In this document: piece by piece, positions 11,333-23,800 of the stretch | Numbering within the stretch: position 1 is the first letter of the stretch | How the letters are laid out: each line of letters starts with the position of its first letter | NCBI GenBank assembly: GCA_018398765.1 | Contig: JAHBMJ010004175.1 | Location: 1 to 52,500 of the forward strand | DNA from: Chromera velia | Taxonomy: Eukaryota; Sar; Chromeraceae | Direction: 5' to 3' | DNA: 52,500 nucleotides | Translations under genes and position numbers: made by a program | Notes under the pieces: generated by a model | Seen by the model: the letters and a program-made list of their open reading frames with translations, nothing else | Databases searched by the model: none | Told to the model about the DNA's origin: nothing

Positions 11333-13071
11333 CACCCCGTCATCTCGACGACTCCTTTCCTTTCCACCTCGTCTTTTCTTCTCTTGCTTCGACTCCGAGA
11401 TGCATGCTTTCAGACCTTGAAGTTGGCCACCCTTCTCAGTCTTCCAGATATGCTTCTGTGTTCGATTTTAAATTGTCCTTTCTTCCCTTTTTTTTTTTTT
11501 TCCGGGCAATCGAATATTCGGCACGCCCGAATCCTCCCCCTTTCGATTGATCGGAGGAACTCATTCATCACCCCGTGTCCCGACGAACTCTCTCCTGCAG
11601 CCTGACCGTTTGATTCATATTCTTTTCTTCTTTCTGCGTCTCGTTGTTTCTTTTGACTTTCAGCCTCTCTAACTCGTTTATCTTCCTTCGTTCCTTTCTC
11701 TTATTTCGTTTCTTACTTCTTTCAGCATGCTGCAGGGCTCTCTAACTCCTTTACCCTCGTTCCGTCCTTTGCTTGTTTGGTTCCTTTCGGTTCCTCAAGT
11801 TTTTTTTCATGGCTCGCTAACTCCCTTATCCTCGTTCGGTCCTTTGTTCGTTTTTTTCCTTCTTGGTGTGCAACGTCGTCTCGCTCGCCTACCTTAATTT
11901 CTGCCTTCGTACGTTCTTTTTACCTCCTTCGACTTGCCGTCCTTCCTTCATTCCTTCCCTCCTGCTCGCTTTCTTTCTCTTCTCCTTCTTTCCCACCTTC
12001 CTTCTTCCTGCCTTCCTACTTTCCTGCTTTTCTTCTTCTTTTCGTCCTTCTTGCCTTAATTCCTTTCCTTCCTTCCTGCTTTCCTTCCTGTTCTTTTTCT
12101 CCTTGATCCTTCTTTTCTTCGCTTTTTTTTTTTTTTTCATCTTCGTGGCCATGGCTGTCACAGTCCCTTCCACTCCTTCATGCTTCTGCTGCTGTCCCTC
12201 CATCTGGCTAATGAGGCTTTGATTTGGTGATGCAATTGACTCGACAGCTTGCCCCCCCGTTCAAGCTGTAGCATCACCTCACCCCACTGTCAGGAGTTCA
12301 AGAGCTTCCACACAAATTCGCTTTCGAAACCACTCCAGCCTCGTCCCGCCTATCTCTAATTCCTTCGACTCCTCTTGCTGTCAACGCCATCTACTGTTCT
12401 CATAAAATCACCGGCTGTTTCCTGTTTATCTCTGATCTGCTGGCTTGTTATGGACTCTTTCTGTCTATTGGTTGTCCTTGTTTCCTTTGATCAGATGCTG
12501 CTGTCTTCATTCTTTTTTTCTCCTCCCACCCCCTTCTGATGGCAATCGGAGGGCTCACTCTGTCCATGAAGGCCCGTCCAACACCTTTCATAGACTAATG
12601 TCATTCATTCATCTCCGTTCATTACTCTCGTTTCCCTTTGTCATACTGTTGCTCTTGTGTACTTTGCATCACTCCCCCCAATGCCCCAACACATAAGCAA
12701 CCATACGTCTGACTCGAGATCGCACAAAAGGATCATGCAGCCATCAGGACGAGAAATAGCGAGTACAAGAAGAGGAAAGACGTGACGAGAGTAGAAAGGG
12801 ACTGAGTAAGTGAGAGACAATATAGGTCATAAAATTAGAAGGAAAATTGAGGAAGAATACAGACCAACCACAAACAACAGGGAGCATAGCAGCTCTCCCT
12901 TTGTATAAACAGACATCAGGTAAAGCTCAGCGCAATCACACCCACCACGAAAGTTAAGAGCCAATCCCTCTTACCCCCCAACTCCCATATACTCGTCTGC
13001 TCTCTTTCCCCATTGTCACTTTGCAAAGTTGATTCCCCCTTTCTTTATCTCCGGCAATTCTGCTCTGACTG
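11333..13071. other. Long non-coding 3' region of the retrotransposon
   Basis: About 1.7 kb between the pol stop and the 3' LTR. It is mostly pyrimidine-rich on the plus strand (TTCC, CTTT runs) with no convincing frame. It could be a genuine 3' non-coding part of the element or a later insertion; I saw no target duplication. Confidence 0.5.
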
Positions 13072-14580
13072 TCACTTCTCTCGCCAAACTGGCTTTGTCA
13101 TCCAGTCTGCTCGGTTGAGCTTCCTGGGTGTCCAGACCACGTTTTTGGACGGGTCCATGCCCATCTTCCGGAACGTCTGAATTACGTAATCAAGCTCGGG
13201 CTGGAGTTGTGGCTCCTTCGTGACCTTACCTGAACGCAGGCAGGCGTACAGAGCCTCCGAGTCGATATATACGTTGACCTCCGGGAACTTTCCTGTGAGC
13301 TCGTCAATGAGGAAGAGGGAGCGCCACAGCTCCTTTGCCAACATCTTCAACGCCGACAGCTCTCCTGCGTGAGAGCTGTCTAAGATGGCGTCTTCATCCT
13401 CCGAGCTGAACTCTCCCCCTTCCCACTCCTCCTCTACATCTTCCCCTCCCCCGACAACCCCCTGGTCATCGCAGTCGACAGACCCGGGTTCATATGTCTC
13501 CCCTGCAACCCGTCCCCATCCTTCATTTCTCTGCTCCTTCCCCCACCCCCTTGCCGGCTCCTGGATGATCTCTCGCTCAGACTTCCACTGGATTAGGTTC
13601 CACTCATCCCCCGCTTCATGGGACCACGTCCGATCGCCCCAGTATGCGACCATCCCTTTTTATACAATCTGGAGGATCCGTTTTCTACCTGCATCAGAGT
13701 ATGCATGCACTTTCTATCCCTCAGGGAGGAGGGGTCTGAACTCTAACCTAGTCTTCTCCTGCTGTGCTTGTTGAAGGACGAGTCCTACGTTTTGGAGGAG
13801 ACGGCGGCAGGGTCGAGTTGCATATTTTTGCAGCTCTTGGTAATAGACCTGTTTCTTGGGGAGGAGCCTGGTGCCCCACCCCAAAACGCCACATGCCCCC
13901 CTATAGGCAGCCTGAAGACTCATGTTGACCTCCCACTCCTCTGGAGGTCGCATACATTTGTTGGTCACCTGCCTCCTTGCCCCCCCTGCGATGTGAAGAA
14001 TCCGGTCTGCTTCTACTGTCTTCAGATAATTCTTCTGGGAGACGAAGAGTCGGCCTTCTTCCATCTCCATATCTAGACCAACAAATCTATCCTCCCCCCC
14101 CGGTTGCAGTGTGTCGAACAGGCCAAGCTTGATCCTTTGACCTAGTAGCTCGAGGTCTCTCTTCACCCCTGCCCCACTCCCCCGGACGTCGTCTACAAAA
14201 TGGACCACCAAGGCGTCTGCGGCACTCCTGGCTGCCGGCTTCCCACCTTTGAGTCCATCTCTCCCCGCTCCCTTCCGCTTTACCAGGACAGATTCATCCA
14301 CAACCTCATAGCCTCCCAAGGACTGCATCTCTCTCTGGAAGAGACCGCAGAACAGATTTCCGCTCCCTCTTCCCCCATAATGGGCCTTCGCTAGTAGATG
14401 GATGCTCCCCGGTTGGAGCTCTGCCGCCTCCTGCCTCAACTCGACCCACCTCTCATCTGTGAATCTGTCTGGGAATGGGTTTTCAGTCGGGAGGACGGGG
14501 AAACCTACAGGGATCCTGACTCCTATTGCTCCGTGGGTGTCTCGGTTCTCATCGTCCACTTGTTAGAAGGCCTTCTCTAC
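13072..14580 (-). pseudogene. Copia pol, 3' part: reverse transcriptase and RNase H
   Basis: One reading frame with three in-frame stops: one a few codons after the insertion point, TAG at 13714-13716 and TAA at 13660-13662. Reverse transcriptase motifs: YGGRGSGNLF (the position of the copia YGLKQAPRAW block) and the catalytic VHFVDD. RNase H motifs: HAYSDAG with the first catalytic Asp near 13690, HAGELSALKMLAKELW with the Glu, VYIDSEALYACL with the second Asp, and the closing ADWMTKP typical of copia (ADIFTKP). The frame is separated from the rest of pol by the insertion at 14581..15971. Confidence 0.85.
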
Positions 14581-15971
14581 TACAGAAAGGCACTCTGAAG
14601 TATAGAGGTGGTCGTTAAACCACTTTGCAATAGCAATCTAAGCTCTAAAACATTTAAAATGAACTCCACATTTATTTTATAAGCAAAAGAAGTTCTAAAA
14701 AACAAAAAAATGACACTTTTAGAGTATTGGTTGAAGGTTCTTACTCGGTTCGAGCTTAAAAACTATACGTCTCCACCTCTAGGTTCTTAGGTTCCTAGAA
14801 CCTAGGTTCTAGCCTTCTCAGTCTGACCCTCCAAGAACTCCAAAGAACCTGTCCAAAACCAGTTATGAAACATTAAATACGATGAAAATATTCAAAAGTT
14901 TGTCCACCAATCCAACTGAAAAACGTTCGAAAAGGACTGTGAGAGGTAGAGGGACAAAGAAGGTTCCAGATAGTAAAGATCGAAAAAGAAAAAAGAGGGT
15001 TCCAAGATTTATCAAGACTCCAATAAGAAATCTATTGTGTGAGGTTGGCTCTTCTCTAACTGAATTAAGCTTTGAAACCATTTTTTTGAATGGTAATGGT
15101 ATCACTGTTTGATATGTGATAACCGCTCTTTGCTTTGATGGGCTTCATGAAAGTGTCAACCGTTACATTGCTCTCCATGTGGGCTACATATTTCTGCCCT
15201 TTTTCTATAGAATGACAAAAAGAAAGCTTTTGAACCCTCAGGGTTGCGAGCGATTGCACACATCGAAGATGAAGAAAGGGACCTAGATGAACTATACCGG
15301 ATTGGCAGGGATTGCTGTGCATACATATCCTAAGTCCGACGAGGCTTCGACCGACTTAGCCAACATGCGCTAGCAACATGCGTGCTTTCTCTCTCCTTTG
15401 GCAGTTAGGCCAAAACAGGAAGCCTGAAAAGATTTGCATCGATAACGTCCCACTTTTTTCTGTGTTCTTTTATATTTAACATGCACATAAAATGAATGAA
15501 ACCGTCTTAATGAAAGATGAAGAGCTTGTTCATCTTGTAAATCTGTTTGAAGAGAAGAAAAAGCGAGTTGACAGCTGAGTTTTATGATTTTAACGGTCAA
15601 TTTTGGCATATATAAGCATCTGTCTTATTTGTTTAGATCATTTTAATCATCTAAATTAGGTTTTTAGTCTTTTTGAAGTTTTAAGGGGGGGAGTTTTCAT
15701 GGTTCTTACAGGTTTTTTTCTAGGTTCCTAGAACCTAGGTTCTAGCGGTTTCTCTAGAGAGTAAGAACCAAATGATGGAGACATCACTTTGATGCAACAT
15801 AGACTTGATTCTTCTTTAAAAAACCTTTAAGAATCTGAAAGAACCTTACACTAACGAGTCTGGAAAAGCAAAAAACAGTGTTAGAACCTATTAGAACCTA
15901 TGTTATATCATCTTCAATTACAGCATAAACATGTATGGTACTAGGGTTCTATCTAGGAGTGCTGCCCCATA
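14581..15971. mobile_element. 1.39-kb insertion splitting the reverse transcriptase
   Basis: The 11-bp GCCTTCTCTAC occurs directly before it (14570-14580) and directly after it (15972-15982), as expected for a target-site duplication. The pol reading frame breaks at exactly this point (DVEKA on both sides). The ends show a weak inverted match (AAGGCACTCTG and the complement of CAGCACTCCTAG). Inside are two copies of a TAGGTTCCTAGAACCTAGG palindrome (about 14790 and 15722) but no convincing coding frame. An 11-bp duplication suits Mutator-like elements better than hAT; the class is not certain. Confidence 0.75.
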
Positions 15972-18637
15972 GCCTTCTCTACATCTACCCCATGGATCTG
16001 CATCGGCGGGTCTAGGCCTAGCATGTAGATGAAGGAGACATTGAAACCGATAAGACTGGGCACCCCCACGTACGTATCGATCGGTCTCATGTCTCTGCCT
16101 CCTTTTACAAACATCCTGGCCTTCGCTTTCTCCTGCTTTCCCTTCTTCTTGATGCCTAAGTTCTCCCCCATGTTGACAACATATACAACCTGGCTCCTGC
16201 TTACCTCCCCCCCGATGACACCGTTATCGAGAATTCCTACGAATTCATCGAGTCGGGCGGCCTCCAACTTTCCTGCTCTCACTTCCTCCACAGTGGCTGG
16301 CCGTAGTGAAACACCCCCCCTGAAGCTAGTGGCCATGGCGGCAGGTGGAATGCCTTCATCTTCGCTTCCTTTCCTTACTCTTCTACCTCCTCTGGCTCCC
16401 TCTTCCTCTTCCCCATCTCTTTCTCCCTGTTTGGCTTCATCTGCGTCCTTCAAAGAGTCCATGCTCCCCATCTCTCCATGCCTTGGGTGTCCCTCACAGA
16501 CGGCTGCTGATGATGCCGCGCTAGCTGCTGCTGCGCTGACTGACACCTCCGCTTTTCCTTTAGCCTTTCTCTGCCCCCGCGTCTCCACTCCCACAGCTGT
16601 TGAAGGCCTGCGCGCATTTGCCCCAGAACGCGCTTTGGGGGCCGTGGGGTTTGCCATGGGAGACGGCTGCTGTGCTGCGACCGATTCTCTTCCTTCCGAC
16701 ACCGGGCTGAGGGCAGACCGATGTGCCTGTCCCGCTGGAGACCCACCAACTGCCTGAAGCGAACGCTGATTCCCATCCCTCGAGTGCCGAACCGAGACTG
16801 GTGACTGCGGTGGTAAGTCCTGAAAGGACGGACGGGAAGCTGCTGGGGCTGCGCCGGGTCGACTTCCTCCTACTTGCTGAAGGAGAGGCTGAGCCCCGGA
16901 CGATGACGCCAGCGAATTTGGCACCGGAATCTGGGCGTTTGCGGACCCCTGCGGCTGTGGAGGTTGCTGAGCAGGAACTGCTTGTGACACGGGTGCCTGC
17001 CGCTGTGGGGCCTGCATCTGCTGCTATGCTTGGCCTTGGTTCTGAGCCTGGGCTTGCTGTTGCGAGGTCATTGCTGCTCTCTGTTTCATCCTGTGTAACT
17101 GTTCCATCACCTCTGCTCCCTCATCGTTCTCGCTCTCTTCACCGCTAGTCTGCTCCTGCTCTTGCTCGGACTCTGAGGGGACTGGGATTTCTTCTAGCTC
17201 CTGAGGATGCTGGATCCACTCTCCCTCTGTGGCTTCCGGCTCCCGACCTCTGTCCGTGGAACCTGCAAGCACAGGGCTGGAGGCGGGGTCACCTCCGTTG
17301 TACCCCCATTCAGAAAGGATGCCTTTTCGAATGACCGAAACATTGACAGGATGCACAGAGCACATGACAAATGGGACACCCTCAACCCCAAATTCCACTA
17401 CCCTGACTGACTGACGCGACTCCCTGCGGATGTAGTTCCCCCGCCTCCCCGGAAGGTCAGCCGTCTTCCTGACCGTCTTCGGTGCATGCGGTTTGAAGAC
17501 AACCTGATCTCCACACACAAAGCGGAGGTCCTGGTGTGAGCCATGCTTCTTGTTGTGAGGCGATGTGCCGATCTCGGAACTATACACCGCTCGATATGTC
17601 TGCATAACTCCCTCCACTAGCTCGGGAATGAGCTCATGGGGCCAATTTTTAACTCTGAGCATCGTTGACGTCAGAGAGCGAATAATCTTGATCGCATTCT
17701 CAGCAGGGCCCTGGGAGGGAGAGTGGTAAGGTGCACTCTTGTCGAAGTGTATAAATGGCATCACCTCCCTCATCCTTATACTCTTGAGGAGAGCTTCATT
17801 GTCACTGCGAAACATCTTGGGATGATTGTGTGGTGGTGGGAGGAGACTTCGATTCTCTGCAATGAAGCGGACGTAATGATCGGGTGTGTCCCGTTTCATA
17901 TCAAGGGCCATCACATCGATGTCACGAGAGTGAGTCTCGGCAATGACGGAGATTGGGTAGCCCTTGATATTCCCCACGTCCCCATAAATCAACTCTCCAT
18001 ACCTCTGCGTCTCCTTCTGTCTTCTGTCAGGGACAGGCTTGGGCATGTGGTAGGTTGCATTCCTCTCTTCACACAGACTGCACGCTCTCCACACTTCTTT
18101 CCTCACCTTCTCTGACACGGGGATATTTCTTTCTCTCAGCGTTGCTACGATTCGGTTGACATCGCAGTGAACTAACCGCGCATGCCAAGCCATGAGTCCC
18201 CCATAATGGGCCTTCGCTAGTAGATTCCTCCCCTTCTCGATGTCTTTCACTTTGAGCAGCTTGGCAACGTACGCATTCACCTCAAGCGACGGCTGCTGAC
18301 GGCAAGGACGTTGCCTCACCGGGGCCATCGTGAGATAAGGGAGATTCGAGCCCTCTCCTCCTTGCGGAGCGGTGATTTCGATTCTGATCGGCTGCCCCCC
18401 TTGGTCGATCAACGTGATATAGTTGGCCCCCTGCAGTGGTCCCGGCAGGCCATCATCAATAACCACCCCTTTCCCCCTCAGTAGATGTCTCGTCTTCACC
18501 CCCTTCTTCGTAATGTACCCAATCGCATCAACATCCTCTATCCCACCTGTCTCCCATCGTCTGCCTGTCGACAGAGGATTCGGTATTTTCTTGGACATCC
18601 GACTGTTGGCCGATGGGGGGATAATTTGCCCCGCCAC
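15972..18637 (-). pseudogene. Copia pol, 5' part: integrase and start of reverse transcriptase
   Basis: A frame opening near 18637, with one in-frame TAG at about 17024-17026. Order: a segment where a protease would be expected (no clear D[ST]G motif found), a GAG-pre-integrase zinc site (WHARLVHCD ... CSLC), and the integrase core with Asp in IYGDV, Asp in MFRSDNE and Glu in QGPAENA. A Pro/Gln/Ser-rich linker and the reverse transcriptase start follow. The last motif before the insertion is IHGVDVEKA, matching the copia HQMDVKTAF block. Confidence 0.82.
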
Positions 18638-20109
18638 CGCCTATCATTGTCCTTGTGGATTCGATACCTGGATGCACTGTGTACATAGATGCAGGTGGAT
18701 GCTTTGTTTAAATGGAGGCATGAGGATAGATAGTCTGCATGGAAGCAAGTGGAATTGTTGTTGGATTCTGTCCTACTGGTTGTCTTCCTACTTCCTCACT
18801 GCCTGGACAGTATTTGGCAAAATGACCTCTCTGGTTGCATTTGTGACATTGCACGTTCAGAATCTTTGCTCAGCACTCAGGGTGACCAACCGGATGCGAG
18901 ATGTAGTACCCACAATTCACACACCCATCTGTAGACCGAGGGTTCGTCTGCCAAGGTTGAGATGGGTAAGACGGTTGGCGGCCATCAGCTTTGGGATCCC
19001 TCTGCTCATACTGCCTGTTCATCCCCCCCCCACTCCTGTGTGCAGACTGCGCTGGATACCGCCCGCTCCCTCCCCTATACTGTTGCTGGGTAACGAGGAC
19101 CTCCCCTATACTGTTGCTGCACGGATCCCGGAGCCGACCCCCTTGGAGGGATCCCTGCTGTACCCATAAAGTGCGCCTCAAGAGCTGCCTGTGTCAACAT
19201 CGGCATGAGTATACTCAGGGCAGATTCGGGAGACATCTGCATCGGTCCCGGCGTTAGTTCGGTTGGGTGGGAGAGGCGAGGCTGCTGCTCTTGGACTATG
19301 TGTGTATGAGTCATGTGAGCTTGGGGCAGAGATCCATTGGCTTGTAATACTGTCATCCAGAGAGGCTGATTGGTAGATTTGTTCTCGGGTTTGTGCTGTC
19401 CTTCTGATCTCTCTGCCTCCCCGAACGCTTTCAGAAATTTTTCTCTCTTCTGTCTCTCAATGTCTGACTCCCACCTCGCGAACGTGTCTTCTCCATTCTT
19501 CCCTATTTCATTTCGGACCGCCTGGACCAGTGGTTCATATTTGTTGTAGTCAGTTTCGCCCAGCCTAGTCTCAAGAAGCGACCCCAAATTCTGAGGAAGG
19601 GCCCCCTGGGTATATCTTGCTCGGTCTTCGTCTGGGATTGTCACTCTACAACACTTGCAGAGTGTCATTAGATGATCTGTGTCTTCTAACAGCTTCTGAG
19701 GGTTACAGATATAATCCGTTCTTGCCTGTATGGAGCCAAGGTTCTCCCAAGCCTCTGTGATCATCTTTTTTCTGTCGCTCTTCCTAGCCTTCGTGGCTTC
19801 CTCGACAGCATCCCAAACTTGCTTGAGATACTGGGCTGAATCTGGGTTGTTTGCGCTATTTAGGATATTCTGTGCGTACCACTTCTAGACGACCTTCTCA
19901 ACTGCTACTGCTGCCCTCCTGTGCTTCCGCACTGCCAGCTTGAGCTGTGCGATCTCCCAAAGGTGTCTAGATTCTAGAGTCTGGTATGCTGAATTTCCAT
20001 CCCTCTGTACCCAGCATTCAGTCTTGTATTTCTTGATAATCCATTTGTTTGTAAAGAAGGGGAAGACTGGCTTCTTCGTATCCGACGACTCCGAATCTCC
20101 TAACTCCAT
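18600..20109 (-). pseudogene. Copia gag with CCHC zinc knuckle
   Basis: Likely ATG at 20109, 34 nt inside the 5' LTR boundary. The frame has a TAG at 19885-19887, is shifted by a 31-bp duplication (CTCCCCTATACTGTTGCTG at 19070 and again at 19101), and has a TGA at 18870-18872. After it comes a perfect knuckle at 18807..18848 (CHKCNQRGHFAKYC, CX2CX4HX4C). An upstream CVNC...H..C cluster near 18880-18930 may be a second, imperfect knuckle. The remainder is a helical gag body without other motifs. Confidence 0.78.
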
Positions 20110-20142
20110 CTCCTTCGGTTCCGCCCGACCCTGCAGGAGCAC

Positions 20143-20627
20143 CACAAGAAAAGTTTCCTTCGATCACCTCTAGAAGATCCCTAATCTCCAGGATCCTGGA
20201 CTTCCCGAGGTTTTCTCTCTATTCGTATCGCAAATCGATACGCCCACTGCCTATATAAGTCTCCAATACTGCACTTAACGTCTGTCCTAATGTTTTGCTT
20301 ACATACCTACGTTCTGTCCTACGGAGATCCTTATACGTACGTTCCTACCGTCTCTTGAGGAGGACTGTTCTAGAATCGATCCTTCACTCTCATCGGTTTC
20401 TTCTCTTCACTCAATTGCTCGATCCGACTCGATCACTTTTCTCTTCTTTTCTTTTCTTTGTACATGCATGCATGCTTTTTTATTCAAATGCGTTTGGATC
20501 TCGCAATGCGCGCGAATCCCGTGATCTTGAGTGACTTTGACGCTCGTACTGCGCGCGACAGCCCTGCGAGACGGAGAGATGCTATTTGAAGAGCGGCTTG
20601 GGCCCTACCGGAGCCGAACTTCCCAGT
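20143..20627 (-). repeat. LTR, 5' copy in element orientation
   Basis: 485 bp, direct repeat of 10848..11332. Gag begins immediately inside it on the minus strand, leaving little leader; the primer-binding site would lie just below 20143. Flanked outside by ATAT. Confidence 0.85.
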
Positions 20628-20683
20628 ATATCTGCCTCCCTGTGTTGCTGCCTCCCTGTATTGCTAAATGCTCTGCTAACCAA

Positions 20684-20878
20684 ACTGTAAGCTGTGTGCG
20701 TACTGGGCTAAGTAATCATGAGGCTAGCAGTATGGTAGGCTAGACAGAGATATTCTCGATCAGCCATTCATAGAGAGAGTTCCATCTTAGAGTTTTGACA
20801 ACAACAACTCATGCCAATCATCTAACTTCTACTGCCTTCCAGGCTCTCTCTTGCTTAGCTATATAGAACGTATGCCTC
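20684..20878. repeat. Dispersed repeat copy 2 (about 195 bp)
   Basis: Matches 8229..8421 with scattered substitutions. It starts 57 bp outside the LTR, so it belongs to the sequence into which the retrotransposon inserted or to a neighbouring element. Confidence 0.85.
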
Positions 20879-23800
20879 CTAGGGGGCCGCCGCACTCCAG
20901 ATGCCCCCCCTGCTTTAGCTATGTGTCTTAAAATGTAATAGATGGAATATGAAGAAACCATTAAAACTAGCATATGAAGCAGATTTTGGAGTATCATATT
21001 AGGCTAGTTAAAACTTTGTCTTTCAACTGTTGGGCTATGTTTTTATCTCCCCCAGCTCTATCGCCAGGTTCTGTTGGGCTTAGGGTCTGTTGGGTCTGTT
21101 GGACAGTACAAATGGCCCAATAGCAGCCCAATATCACTTTAAAGTGCACAACAGACATTGTAGAGCCTTTTAGACCAACTAAAAAGCACGTAATCAAAAA
21201 AAAACAAAATTAGAGCTCAATGTTGCTTCAATATGAGCTTTATACTCTTTATGGAACATATAAAATTATAGAATATGTTATTATTCCTATAGGCGTAGTC
21301 TTTAGTTAGTTAGTAGTTAAACTTTAATAGTTTAGTTTATGCTAGAGTTTATGACCCTACAGAGAACTAAGTAACTGACTAAACTGTAATCAAACAGATT
21401 TGATACTACGATTTTACGTTAGATTTACCTCCCCCCCCTCTACTACTCATGACGTTTCATGTCATTCATAAGAATTGATAACATGCACTAGAATATGCAT
21501 GTAAATTTATAATTAAACTAATGTTTTGCAGCAGGCGCTCATAACGTCCATACTGGTACCTAGACTAGTATTAAGGTATACTAAGGCATCTGAATTCATA
21601 CTGCATAACCGGGATAAGTGATTATAAGTGACAAGTGATATTAAAGTGATTTAGTGTCTAGTTTAGTGGTGCATGCCCTAGAGCACTGTCGCCGTTTTGT
21701 CTATAGGGAATTAATTGTTTAGCATACAGTCGATCTTAATAATACCCAATGAAATCATCCATTGTTCATCTTAGCCTGTCTTAAAGACCAGAGTAGACCA
21801 GAGTCTGAGATAGTCTGAAAGCGATAGAGGGTATACAACTATCAACCTCCTTGAACCTAACTACAACTCAGGCTTGAAACTTAAAACTGCATTTTTGGAT
21901 AAGCTTGAAAGTTAAAAATCCGCACTAGAGTCCGCGCTACATGCAGGCGTGGATTCTTTGAGCTAGCCTTTAAGGTGTTTTGAAAGCCGAAGCCACATAT
22001 ATTTGGGCAGTGTCTTGACCGTCTGCACCCGGTCTCTTCAATTAAAAAAGATTAAAAAAGATGTCGTTAATTATACTGTTAATATAGATCAATCTAAGAT
22101 GATTTTGATAAAATTTTTTTAAGTGGTATTTCAAAGTTAGGTTCAGAGAGGTTGAACAATTGAGGGTAGAACAACCCATGTATAACAAAATTTTTACTTT
22201 TACCATAATTAAAGCAGGAACTTGAATCAGCTAGAATCAAGTTTAATCAACTGAAAGTACTCCGAAACTAAAGAAGAAAAATCAATATCAAACAGAACAA
22301 GAAAAAACAAATCCGTTGGTAGTAGAAGCACTCTTCAGTCAAATTCACTGGCTACTACTAAGAAATCTCTAGAGATCAGTGAGATCACTTGACACTAAGC
22401 GCCGGCTAGAGAAAAAAAAAAAAATCTCCCTAGATCGTCTACTTTTTTTTTTCTTTTTTAGTCAAACAACTGTTATTCAACTGTTGTACAAGTGTTGTTT
22501 GTGTGTTGCGCAACTATTGTTAAGTGTTGTTCAGGCTCAAAACTTCAGGGTTAAAAAGTAAAAAAGAAAAAAAAAAAAAGATTTTCCAAGATCGTCTACT
22601 TTTTTTTTTCTCTCTAGCCGGTGCCTAGACTAAGTAGTAGACTTGACAGAGTGAGCAGAGAAGAGCTGCTAGACTGATCTATTTCTGCATGATTGGCTTA
22701 GTCAGGCTCACAAAGAGTTTGGGGGGCACGTGTACGAACGTTGAGATGCATATGAACTATATGTAGCATGCGAAGAAAAAATTCTGGTTCAGCACGGTGC
22801 TCTCTATGACTGCTGTCGCTAGTTGATCGATGGAATGAGGTCTTTTGTTCTAGCCGAATCTAAGCCGATGTCCCTATCAATACCCTGACTTACGGTCTCA
22901 CGTGACCATGATCCACGGATTTGCTATAGGTATTCATCGGTGCAAGCCGAATCTTAGCCGATACCTAGGCCGATACCTGACAGTGGACCGCGGCGATTCC
23001 CGGAACATAAAATCCTATCCTATCTTATCCTATAGCGTGACATCCTAGAAAACAATAACTTTTCCCTGCCTAACGTTAAAAGTATCCTGCTATAGCTCTG
23101 GATATAGATGACGATGGCGCGTTAATGCGACATCATAGTCATAGTCACTTTCACTATATATACTTTAGTAACTTTAAGTCCCGTCGTAGTAACTTTAGAT
23201 TCTTTCACACATCCGGGAGTGACATCCCGTGAAGTTATTAAACTTAACTAGCAATGATAATCATAATAACGCGTTTCCCTAGGCGTTTCCTGATGCTTTT
23301 TACAGATAGGACTCGGATTGAAGAAGGAAACTTTAGGTGATCAGCCACTGACTTTGCAGAGGCCTCCATTTTTTTTTTCCCAATATTGTTATGCACATTC
23401 TGAACGAATACCAGTGGCCAAAGACAACCGTTCCAGGGCATGTGAATTGACACCTTATCAACAACTTGCGGCAGCAGGCGAGAGCCGGAAGAGAAGATTC
23501 GAGTTCATCTCAGACTGTGCACGTGAAGTGAAAGAGCGAATGAGGAAAGCACAATCGATCCGTCGATCATTGCAGCAACAAACCAGCACGCCCACATACT
23601 TGTGCGCATACTGATATGAATCTGCGTGATGTGAGAGCGAGAGCGTGGACGGACGGACGGAGGAGCAGGGGGAGGAAGCAAGATCGTTGCAACCATAGTA
23701 CGGGAACAGAAGGACATCTGCTCCTTGGCTTGCCTTGCAATGAAGGGTCGTGAACCTGATTGGACGGACACCCCTCTCAAGGAGCAGAGAGAAGAGAAAG

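Larger units (their letters stand above)
10848..20627 (-). mobile_element. Degenerate Ty1/copia-type LTR retrotransposon
   Basis: Two direct 485-bp repeats (10848..11332 and 20143..20627) enclose a minus-strand coding region in the order gag with zinc knuckle, integrase, reverse transcriptase, RNase H. Integrase before reverse transcriptase is the copia order. I count about 15 mismatches between the LTRs (roughly 3 percent), so insertion was not very recent. ATAT at 10844-10847 and at 20628-20631 is a possible 4-bp target duplication. LTR ends are CACAAG...CCCAGT on the plus strand, not the usual TG...CA, so the true ends may shift by a few bases. Stops, a frameshift and a nested insertion make the copy non-autonomous. 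Confidence 0.88.

Noticed and set aside
13385-13774. Plus-strand frame opposite the RNase H region
   Set aside because: The minus strand carries recognisable RNase H motifs; the plus frame has none.
10848-20627. Gypsy-type element as an alternative class
   Set aside because: Integrase motifs precede reverse transcriptase and the RNase H ends in ADWMTKP, both copia traits.
23318-23614. Plus-strand frame of 98 codons with a helix-like Arg/Glu-rich end
   Set aside because: Weakly protein-like but isolated, with no splice partners or family motif; not enough to call a gene.
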